This document shows positions 1 through 5,040 of a DNA stretch of 11,199 bases, in pieces. Positions within the stretch are counted from its first letter, which is position 1. Each line of letters begins with the position of its first letter. A program made the translations under genes and the position numbers. Source of the stretch: UBA9410 sp036123635 (lineage in GTDB: Bacteria; Actinomycetota; Acidimicrobiia; Acidimicrobiales; MedAcidi-G1); assembly GCA_036123635.1 (NCBI GenBank), contig JAZADL010000069.1, forward strand, positions 1 through 11,199. The letters run 5' to 3'. The notes under the pieces were generated by a model, which did not search any database, was not told the DNA's origin, and saw only the letters and a program-made list of their open reading frames with translations.

Positions 1-1
1 G

Positions 2-553
2 ATAGGAGCTGACATCGTCGTGAACTGTGCCGGCGCCTGGGGTGACGTAGTGGCGACTACGGCCGGCCTGGCACCAGCAGGTCTCCAACCCATGCGCCGT
101 ACGGTATTTATGGTTGATGGCCCAGGACTTGACACCACCGGATGGGCATTTGTCGGTGACATTGATCTCGACTGGTATCTCCGCGATGACGGACCGCAAA
201 TGCTCTGTTCTCTAGCTGAGGAGAACCCGTCGGAACCTTGCGACCCGAAGCCCGAGGAGGTCGACGTAGCGCTGGCAATCGACCGCCTCAACGAGGCCAC
301 GACGTTGGATATCCGGTCGGTCAACTCGGCCTGGGTGGGCCTTCGAACCTTTGCCCCCGACCGGTCGATGGTCATTGGCCCGGACCCCAACCAACCCACG
401 TTCGTCTGGTGTGTAGGTCAGGGTGGGACTGGCATCCAGACCGCCCCAGGGGCAGGCCGGTTAACCGCCGAATTGGCCTTCGGGGTTGGACCGTCGCCGG
501 CATTCTCGGGGCTGATCCTCGACGAGGTCAGACCGGGGCGTTTCCGGGGCTAG
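2..553 (+). CDS. FAD-dependent D-amino-acid/D-arginine dehydrogenase-like oxidoreductase, C-terminal part (5' end outside window)
   Basis: This reading frame is open from the first bases of the window and stops at TAG 551-553, so only about the last 183 residues of a roughly 370-residue DAO-family flavoenzyme are visible. The piece begins in the strand preceding a VNCAGAW motif, the FAD-binding segment found in the glycine/D-amino-acid oxidase superfamily. It continues with GLQPMRR, then EATTLDIR, WVGLRTFAPD and finally a VGQGGTGIQTAPGAG stretch, which in this family contacts the flavin and closes the active site. From memory, the order and wording of these blocks resemble Pseudomonas D-arginine dehydrogenase (DauA) more than glycine oxidase. 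The family oxidatively deaminates D-amino acids in the cytoplasm or at the inner membrane face. The FAD dinucleotide-binding N-terminus is missing, so cofactor use is inferred. Substrate specificity cannot be fixed from this part. The gene ends 18 bp before a tRNA gene on the same strand. Confidence 0.85.
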   Translation: MGADIVVNCAGAWGDVVATTAGLAPAGLQPMRRTVFMVDGPGLDTTGWAFVGDIDLDWYLRDDGPQMLCSLAEENPSEPCDPKPEEVDVALAIDRLNEATTLDIRSVNSAWVGLRTFAPDRSMVIGPDPNQPTFVWCVGQGGTGIQTAPGAGRLTAELAFGVGPSPAFSGLILDEVRPGRFRG

Positions 554-571
554 CGGTAGTCTCGGTTACCC

Positions 572-649
572 GCCCCCGTAGCTCAGCCCGGATAGAGCAG
601 TGGCTTTCTAATCCACCGGTCGGAGGTTCAAATCCTCCCGGGGGCACCA
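572..649 (+). tRNA. tRNA-Arg (anticodon TCT)
   Basis: A complete cloverleaf can be folded. The acceptor stem GCCCCCG (572-578) pairs with CGGGGGC (639-645), followed by A73 and an encoded CCA at 647-649. The D stem is GCTC/GAGC (581-584/595-598). The anticodon loop TTTCTAA spans 605-611 with anticodon TCT at 607-609, which reads AGA and AGG arginine codons. The T arm is GGAGG-TTCAAAT-CCTCC (622-638). One oddity is in the anticodon stem: GTGGC (600-604) against TCCAC (612-616) leaves a C-T mismatch at the pair next to the loop (31-39). This is tolerated in some tRNAs. Arginine AGA/AGG codons are normally rare in a genome of this base composition, so this is likely a low-abundance isoacceptor. 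Confidence 0.95.
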
Positions 650-729
650 CCAACAGCACCAATCTTTAGGGTTGTCTCAGAACTTCCGAGCGTCGTTTGG
701 CGGCCGGCCGGGTTTCTATCCCTGTGGGA

Positions 730-1137
730 CTACTTCCACTCCCAAAGATCCCAGGACGCGTCACCGCTTGCTTCGACATTCCAGTCGTAGACAACTGCGA
801 CACCATTCAAGGAAGAGAGAGAGGGAGCAGCAGACTCAAAATACACGACTCCCTTGAATGAGAATCCGCCGTCAGCCGTCGGGGATCCGATACCGGTAGC
901 CCTAAATGTGGCCACTCCATCGGCTGCCATTACCACACCAGAGTTAGGGCACTCGCCGTAGAAGGAGCCGTCAGCTCTCATCGCAGCTGAGTACGTGGCA
1001 AAGCTTGTTACATCAGTACCGGCAAGAGTTCCGGTCAGGCCACTGGCGACTGTTTCAAACGCTGGATTCCCATCTACGGCTGGAATGGCCTTCATCGATG
1101 TGGGTCCTGAAATGGATCCGACCTTTTCGCCCAGCAT
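730..1137 (-). CDS. Conserved hypothetical protein, 135 aa
   Basis: A 135-residue protein starting at ATG 1137-1135. The start is preceded by a strong GGAGGAG ribosome binding site about 7 bases upstream on the minus strand, which supports it. There is no signal peptide and no transmembrane segment. The chain is rich in Gly, Ala, Ser and Val and looks like a small beta-sheet protein. Recognisable blocks are MLGEKVG at the N-terminus, SGVVMAADGVATF in the middle (about residues 66-78), then FKGVVYFESA, LNGVAVVYDW and a terminal DLWEWK. I recall an uncharacterised actinobacterial family with the same layout (MLGEKIG, GQGVVMT, RLNGVAVVFE, LWEWK), so this appears to be a full-length member. Its function is unknown. 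It is divergent from the small ORF at 1247 and convergent with the tRNA gene. Confidence 0.8.
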   Translation of the reverse strand: MLGEKVGSISGPTSMKAIPAVDGNPAFETVASGLTGTLAGTDVTSFATYSAAMRADGSFYGECPNSGVVMAADGVATFRATGIGSPTADGGFSFKGVVYFESAAPSLSSLNGVAVVYDWNVEASGDASWDLWEWK

Positions 1138-1163
1138 GGTTTGTCTCCTCCATCGAGTTCGTT

Positions 1164-1193
1164 TCTATAACCATTTCCAGAATACGGGTCGAA
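1164..1193 (-). promoter_or_regulatory. Possible promoter of the 135-aa hypothetical gene
   Basis: On the minus strand a TATAGA hexamer (complement of 1164-1169) lies 18 bases from a TTCGAC hexamer (complement of 1188-1193). These are reasonable matches to -10 and a weaker match to -35 of a housekeeping promoter. Transcription would begin near 1157 and give a short leader containing the GGAGGAG ribosome binding site of the gene starting at 1137. This is a sequence resemblance only. Confidence 0.3.
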
Positions 1194-1246
1194 GGTTGTG
1201 GACGGCCAAGCCGACCCTTCAGTCCAAACGTGCAAATCTTGACCCC

Positions 1247-1471
1247 ATGGAGAACCCGAACGAACCAACAGAAGATGTTCCCCCGGCCGATCCGGGCGAC
1301 GAAAAGCCATTTCCGCTAACGACGGAGTGGTTCGAACTTCAGCGCCACGAGGCGACAGAGAACGTGAGGAGACGGAAGACCGAGCGCGAACAGGATCGAG
1401 CCAGCAGAGGTAGGACGACAGGCCGAAAGTCTGGATTCCTGCGGCGTTGGAGGTCCAGGCCGTCCTCCTAG
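1247..1471 (+). CDS. Small charged hypothetical protein, 74 aa
   Basis: An open frame of 74 codons from ATG 1247 to TAG 1469-1471. I do not recognise the family. The composition is strongly bipolar: the first 30 residues are acidic and proline-rich (ENPNEPTEDVPPADPGDE), followed by a short motif FPLTTEWFELQRHE. The last 35 residues are very basic with RRRK, GRTTGRKSG and RRWRSR. This suggests a largely disordered protein, perhaps one that contacts nucleic acid or ribosomes, but no function is claimed. There is no obvious Shine-Dalgarno sequence before the ATG; an AAATCT at 1234-1239 could be the -10 box of a leaderless transcript. It lies 46 bp upstream of the methyltransferase gene on the same strand and may be cotranscribed with it. 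Overlapping frames on the other strand look like shadows. Confidence 0.5.
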   Translation: MENPNEPTEDVPPADPGDEKPFPLTTEWFELQRHEATENVRRRKTEREQDRASRGRTTGRKSGFLRRWRSRPSS

Positions 1472-1517
1472 TCCGTTTCGGCACTACGTCTACACGGCCC
1501 GGAGGCCGGATTTCGAG

Positions 1518-2351
1518 ATGAACGAACCCAGCGACGACATCAAGAGCATGACGCTGTATCACCACGTCGATCGGGTGGTGAACGAGCTTCGTGAACTCGG
1601 GAAGACAAATGAGGAGTTGTTGCGTGTCGACGAGCTGACAGCCTTTGACCAATTGCACTACCACGGCACTGAGGCGGTCGACGAGGCGATCCGGGCAACG
1701 GGCATCGGCGAGAGGAGTTCAGTCCTGGAGATCGGTTCCGGGCTCGGTGGGCCGGCCCGGTATTTGGCGGCTACCTCGAGTGCAGCGGTAACCGCGCTGG
1801 AACTCCAGGAGGATCACCACCGCATGGCAGCGGCTCTCACCCGACGGTGCGGTCTAGCCGACCGGGTGACGCACGTGTGTGGAGACTTCCTGACCTATCC
1901 CTGGGGCGGCGAAGGGTTTGACGCTGTCGTCAGCTGGCTGGCGCTGTACCACATCTCCCAGAGGGCCGTCCTCCTCGACCGGTGTCGGTCACTGCTTCCG
2001 GACGGCGGGTTCTTTTACGCCGAGGACCTTTGTGAGCGCCGACCGTTCGATGACGACGAGAGCGAAGAGCTTGCCTCTGAACTCTTCGCCAACTATCTCG
2101 TAAGTAGTAATCGCTACCGGCAGGACCTTGCTGACGCCGGCTTCGAGGTTCTCGTATGCGACGACATGTCCGACGACTGGACGGCGTTTACCCGTGGGCG
2201 CCTGGACCAGTACCGCCAGCAGCAGGACCGGCACCTCCGGGTCCATGGTGAGGAGGTGTTCGAGACCATGTGCGGTTTCTACACCACAGTGGTACGCCAC
2301 TTCTCCGACGGGAAGCTAGGGGGTATCCGAGTAGTGGCTCGTCGGATCTGA
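1518..2351 (+). CDS. Class I SAM-dependent methyltransferase, 277 aa
   Basis: A cytosolic 277-residue methyltransferase of the Rossmann-like class I fold. Residues 69-78 (VLEIGSGLGG) form motif I, the glycine-rich SAM loop. E95 ending the second strand (VTALEL) is the acidic residue expected to bind the ribose hydroxyls of SAM. GDFLTYPW (122-129) and FDAVVSWLALYHI (134-146) correspond to the adenine-contacting and post-motif regions. The N-terminal segment with FDQLHYHGTEAV (43-54) and the end GGIRVVARRI resemble small-molecule methyltransferases such as the sarcosine/dimethylglycine N-methyltransferase and phosphoethanolamine methyltransferase groups, so an N- or O-methylation of a small metabolite is likely. 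The substrate is unknown. The start at ATG 1518 has a GGAGG 12 bases upstream, rather distant; ATG 1548 is an alternative. The gene converges with the alpha/beta hydrolase, stop codons 32 bp apart. Confidence 0.88.
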   Translation: MNEPSDDIKSMTLYHHVDRVVNELRELGKTNEELLRVDELTAFDQLHYHGTEAVDEAIRATGIGERSSVLEIGSGLGGPARYLAATSSAAVTALELQEDHHRMAAALTRRCGLADRVTHVCGDFLTYPWGGEGFDAVVSWLALYHISQRAVLLDRCRSLLPDGGFFYAEDLCERRPFDDDESEELASELFANYLVSSNRYRQDLADAGFEVLVCDDMSDDWTAFTRGRLDQYRQQQDRHLRVHGEEVFETMCGFYTTVVRHFSDGKLGGIRVVARRI

Positions 2352-2359
2352 CCCATCGG

Positions 2360-2385
2360 ACCGGTTGGAACCCGATTACCGGTTC
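2360..2385. terminator. Weak inverted repeat between convergent genes
   Basis: The 32-bp gap between two convergent stop codons contains ACCGGT at 2360-2365 and again at 2378-2383, able to form a 6-bp stem with a 12-base loop. An alternative fold is GAACC/GGTTC (2368-2372/2381-2385). The site could slow transcription from both sides, but there is no T tract, so it is only a candidate terminator. Confidence 0.2.
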
Positions 2386-3163
2386 AAGAATCGCGGTGGC
2401 GCAACAGGAAGTCCCGTACCGGGCCGAGCACACGATCTGGTGCCTCAATCAGGATGGAGTGCTTCAGGTCATCAAGGATGACCAGTTTGGCATCGGGTAG
2501 TTCGTCGGCGATGAACCGGTTGAGGCGAGGGTTACAGCCGCCGTCTAGTTCACCGGTCATGACCAGACACGGGCAGGCGACCTCACGAAGCCATGGAGCC
2601 ATCTCTGCCCCGGCGTACACGTCAAAGACACTCAGAAAGACGTCTTCCGGAGTGCCAAGAACCTGCTGGATTCGATTCGCGATGGCGTCCGGCCGGTCCG
2701 CTATGAACCGGTCGGTGTACCAGCGGTCAAGGAGGGTATTCAGTACCGGTTCGACACCTTCGGAGCGCATCCGGGCCACCACACCGTGGACTTTGGCGCT
2801 GTCGTCGGCGGTACGGCCGGCAGCCGTGCTGAGAAGCACGACGCTGGCCGTATGTTCCGGGTGGGCCCGAGCGTAGGCGGGGCCGATCTGGCCACCTAGC
2901 GAGTGGCCGATGATGTGGATTCGGCCGTGTCCGAGGTGCAGACGTAGGGCCTCCAGGTCGTCGACCAGGTTGTCGAGAGAGTACGGGACCGGTGGTACGG
3001 GGCTCTGGCCATGACCCCGGAGGTCGTAGCGGACACAGGTGAAGTGTTCCTCCAGCCCCGGGAGCAGACCGTCCCACGTGACCCGTCGGGAACCGATCCC
3101 GTGGACCATGTAGAGCGGGGGCCCTTCCCCGGAGATGGTGTACGAGACGTCGACGGCACTCAT
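2384..3163 (-). CDS. Alpha/beta-fold hydrolase, 259 aa
   Basis: A complete soluble alpha/beta hydrolase of usual length. HGIG at 21-24 supplies the oxyanion hole. The nucleophile elbow is GHSLGG with Ser88. The acid is probably Asp207 in GELDGG and the base His235 in DLKHS, giving a full Ser-Asp-His triad. YDLRGHGQS (46-54) is the usual signature of the group that contains 3-oxoadipate enol-lactonases, meta-cleavage-product hydrolases and haloperoxidase-like esterases. A cap domain lies between about residues 115 and 190. It starts at ATG 3163, only 15 bp after the tautomerase stop, with a short AGGA close to the ATG, so it is the last gene of a three-gene operon. As the final step it could open a lactone or cleave a C-C bond in the product of the upstream monooxygenase and tautomerase. 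The exact reaction is inferred from context and not from residues unique to one subfamily. Confidence 0.88.
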   Translation of the reverse strand: MSAVDVSYTISGEGPPLYMVHGIGSRRVTWDGLLPGLEEHFTCVRYDLRGHGQSPVPPVPYSLDNLVDDLEALRLHLGHGRIHIIGHSLGGQIGPAYARAHPEHTASVVLLSTAAGRTADDSAKVHGVVARMRSEGVEPVLNTLLDRWYTDRFIADRPDAIANRIQQVLGTPEDVFLSVFDVYAGAEMAPWLREVACPCLVMTGELDGGCNPRLNRFIADELPDAKLVILDDLKHSILIEAPDRVLGPVRDFLLRHRDS

Positions 3164-3178
3164 GATCCTGCGGTCCGC

Positions 3179-3364
3179 TTACTGGTCGGACATCAACTGG
3201 CCGCCGACGCCCCAGTCTTCACGGTCGATCTCGGTGATGATTACATGGAGCCGGTCGCCGGGACCTCCACAGGCCCGAACGAACCCGTCAGTGAGTTCCC
3301 GCACCAAGTTCCTTTTCTGATCGACGGTGCGATCGGGAAACATCTCTACGCGAATGATGGGCAT
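3179..3364 (-). CDS. 4-oxalocrotonate tautomerase family enzyme, 61 aa
   Basis: A 61-residue protein, the normal size of a 4-oxalocrotonate tautomerase subunit, which acts as a homohexamer. After removal of Met the chain begins with the catalytic base Pro1. Arg11, which helps bind the substrate carboxylate in the classical enzyme, is present. The C-terminal block VIITEIDREDWGVGGQL aligns with the equivalent block of the Pseudomonas enzyme, with Trp50 where Phe50 is usual. Arg39, the second substrate-binding arginine, is replaced by His39, with an Arg at position 37 nearby. This suggests keto-enol tautomerisation of an altered substrate. The start at ATG 3364 is backed by a strong AGGAGG 8 bases upstream. 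It lies between a luciferase-like monooxygenase (51 bp upstream) and an alpha/beta hydrolase (15 bp downstream), consistent with a degradative pathway for a ring or unsaturated acid. Confidence 0.9.
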   Translation of the reverse strand: MPIIRVEMFPDRTVDQKRNLVRELTDGFVRACGGPGDRLHVIITEIDREDWGVGGQLMSDQ

Positions 3365-3415
3365 GGCGGATTCCTCCTAGTTCGTGTGGTGGCAAGGCGG
3401 ACAGCGGGTTCGGGT

Positions 3416-4450
3416 TCATGCGGCGGCTGGAATCCGCTGCAGGTGGGGGAGCACGTCGGTGGCGAAGCGTTCCATGGCTTCGAGGTGTTCGACCTGGGGT
3501 TGACCAAGATTGGAACTCAGGATGACCTCATCGATGCCGGCCTCCGCGTACTCGGCGAGACGGTCGACCATCTCCTCGGCCTGGCAGATGACGAGGTTCT
3601 TTTCGAGTTCCTCGATGCTCTGGGCACGAGGCAGGGCCTGGACGTCGCCGTTGTGGACGATTCCTGGGCCGGTGAAGACGTTGTCGAACCGGCTGTAGTA
3701 GTCGTAGGCCCTTTGCACCATCTCCCGGGTGTGGGCTTCAGACTCGGTGCAGTAGATGACTCGCGACATCATGATCCGAAGGTGGTGTCCGGCCTCACCC
3801 ATTTCAGCTTTGGCCTCCCTGTGGGCGGCGACCTGGGCCTGGAACAGGCCAGGTTCCCCGGCCAGCGGAGTGGTCTGGACGTCGAATCCGCGTCGAGTAG
3901 CGGCGGCGATTCCCGGAGGGTTCATGACGGCAACCATCATTCGGGGCATGGGCTGGGTCAGCGGCCGGGGCATTACGGTCAGCGGTTCGAAGCGGTAATA
4001 CTCGCCGTCCCAGGAGACCTCCTCCCGGCTCAGAAGCGCGATGAGCACGTCGAGGCTCTCATCGAATCGAGCCTGAGATTCTTCGATGGGGGCACCAAGC
4101 CGGGCCATCTCGTAGGCGAAGGCACCGCGACCCACACCGAGCACGAGACGCCCGTCGGTGAGAATGTCGGCCTGGACGACTTCGCCGGCGAAGATCCGCA
4201 TGTCTCGGAGGGGTAGAACAGCGACCGAGGTGACGAGCTCCAGATTTTCTGTTTCACAAGCCACCTTGACTGCCATCTGCAGTGGGGACGGCATTAGCAG
4301 CACGTTGATGAGGTGGTGTTCCGGGAGGGTGACACCCCGGTATCCGAGACGTTCGGCGACTTTGGCCTGTTCGACCATGTCGTCGTACAACCGCTTCCCA
4401 CCGTAGGAGGTATCCGGGTAGTAGGAGGACAGGAAGTGGTTGGCGTCCAC
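3416..4450 (-). CDS. LLM class flavin-dependent oxidoreductase (luciferase-like monooxygenase)
   Basis: A bacterial-luciferase-like TIM-barrel enzyme of 344 residues from the chosen start. The family uses reduced FMN or F420 for oxygenation or hydride transfer. Visible hallmarks include NHFLSSYYPD at the first strand, RLGYRGVTLPEHH, and the signature running through LPLRDMRIFAGE, ADILTDGRLVLGVGRG and then EESQARFDESLDVL. The C-terminus has AGIDEVILSSNLG. I take GTG at 4450-4448 as the start because the family homology begins at VDANHF; the frame is also open upstream to a TTG at 4522, but those 24 residues look unlike a conserved N-terminus. No Shine-Dalgarno precedes the GTG, so the transcript may be leaderless, with TTGTCA (complement of 4481-4486) as a possible -35. 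It is the first gene of an operon with a tautomerase and an alpha/beta hydrolase, where it probably does the initial oxidation. Whether it uses FMN or F420 is not decidable here. Confidence 0.87.
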   Translation of the reverse strand: MDANHFLSSYYPDTSYGGKRLYDDMVEQAKVAERLGYRGVTLPEHHLINVLLMPSPLQMAVKVACETENLELVTSVAVLPLRDMRIFAGEVVQADILTDGRLVLGVGRGAFAYEMARLGAPIEESQARFDESLDVLIALLSREEVSWDGEYYRFEPLTVMPRPLTQPMPRMMVAVMNPPGIAAATRRGFDVQTTPLAGEPGLFQAQVAAHREAKAEMGEAGHHLRIMMSRVIYCTESEAHTREMVQRAYDYYSRFDNVFTGPGIVHNGDVQALPRAQSIEELEKNLVICQAEEMVDRLAEYAEAGIDEVILSSNLGQPQVEHLEAMERFATDVLPHLQRIPAAA

Positions 4451-4537
4451 GGGGAGAAGTCTGACGGTGCACGATGATGTTGACAAACAGGGAAAGCCGC
4501 ATTGAACAATTGACACAATCAACCAATCTGAGACCTG
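4451..4537. promoter_or_regulatory. Divergent intergenic region with two TTGACA boxes
   Basis: This 87-bp gap separates the minus-strand monooxygenase operon from the plus-strand arfB region and is AT-rich compared with its flanks. It contains TTGACA at 4480-4485 and again at 4510-4515, both in plus orientation and 30 bp apart, and several ATTG/CAAT-like short repeats around 4501-4530. Neither box has a good -10 hexamer at 16-18 bases, so promoter assignment is uncertain. The paired boxes could equally be operator half-sites. Confidence 0.3.
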
Positions 4538-4633
4538 ATGATCCTTTCCGCCCTCCAGACGTTTCTCGCTGACGCCGAGTACCAGCGCCGCCTGAAGCGA
4601 CTGCCGCTGTCACCGCCCGCGAGGTCGGTGTGA
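4538..4633 (+). CDS. Possible 31-aa leader or small ORF overlapping arfB
   Basis: A short frame, ATG 4538 to TGA 4631-4633, would encode 31 residues beginning MILSALQTFLADAEYQ and ending in a basic, proline-containing tail. Its stop overlaps the GTG start of the next gene by four bases (GTGA at 4630-4633), the arrangement typical of translational coupling. No Shine-Dalgarno is evident before the ATG, and I do not recognise the peptide. It may be a real small protein, a leader peptide controlling the rescue factor, or chance. Confidence 0.3.
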   Translation: MILSALQTFLADAEYQRRLKRLPLSPPARSV

Positions 4634-5040
4634 GTGAGCGCTTCCTGTCCGCGGGACCGGGATGCCAGATACCGGTTGAACAGGTGGGGTGGCGTTTCGG
4701 TCCGTCGGGCGGCCCGGGTGGACAGCACGCCAACCGAGCCCACACCCGGGTGGAGGCCGAGGTTGACCTTCACGCGGCCCGCGGGATTGAAGCGGAGGTC
4801 CGAGACCGTCTGGTGGAGAGGTTGGGACCCGTCATCCGGGTGGTGGTTGACCAGCATCGATCGCAGGCCAGAAACCGGGAGCAGGCCCTGGACGAGGTGG
4901 AGAAACGACTTTGCGAAGCATTAGTGGAGGCGATACCGAGAAAGCCGACCCGTCCGCGACGGGGCGCCGTGGAACGCCGGTTAGAGGCCAAGCGTCGCCG
5001 GGGCGCCCGTAAGGCCGAGAGGCGCCGAGACTGGGACTAG
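4630..5040 (+). CDS. arfB: ArfB/YaeJ-type peptidyl-tRNA hydrolase (ribosome rescue)
   Basis: A 136-residue single-domain release-factor homologue. The GPSGGPGGQHANR motif at about residues 24-36 contains the catalytic GGQ (30-32) that hydrolyses peptidyl-tRNA in the ribosomal A/P site. Release-factor codon-recognition domains are absent. The C-terminal 35 residues are extremely basic (KPTRPRRGAVERR and later KRRRGARKAERRR). This is the tail that in E. coli YaeJ/ArfB and mitochondrial ICT1 inserts into the empty mRNA channel of a stalled ribosome. It therefore rescues ribosomes lacking a stop codon, acting alongside or instead of tmRNA. The GTG start at 4630 has a GAGG five bases upstream. Length matches the family (about 140 residues). 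Its TAG stop at 5038-5040 shares the palindrome CTAG with the stop of the convergent amidase gene, so the two coding regions overlap by four bases. Confidence 0.93.
   Translation: MSERFLSAGPGCQIPVEQVGWRFGPSGGPGGQHANRAHTRVEAEVDLHAARGIEAEVRDRLVERLGPVIRVVVDQHRSQARNREQALDEVEKRLCEALVEAIPRKPTRPRRGAVERRLEAKRRRGARKAERRRDWD

Noticed and set aside
212..669. Open frames overlapping the oxidoreductase and the tRNA on both strands
   Set aside because: They lie opposite or out of frame with a clear DAO-family protein or run through the tRNA; their translations are low-complexity and Arg/Pro-rich, typical of shadows in GC-rich DNA.
700..715. GGCCGGCCGG-type palindrome downstream of the tRNA as a tRNA terminator
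   Set aside because: A short GC run with no stable loop and no following T tract; palindromes of this kind are common by chance here.
572..1137. tRNA 3' end as an integration site for a mobile element
   Set aside because: No integrase, no repeat of the tRNA 3' end, and no phage or plasmid gene seen downstream in the window.
1092..1664. A 190-codon minus-strand frame spanning several gene starts
   Set aside because: It crosses the starts of the methyltransferase, the small ORF and the hypothetical gene, shows no recognisable domain, and lacks a ribosome binding site.
3011..4216. A 401-codon plus-strand frame across the monooxygenase, tautomerase and hydrolase genes
   Set aside because: It is antisense to three genes with unmistakable family motifs and strong ribosome binding sites; the long frame is a by-product of codon bias on the opposite strand.
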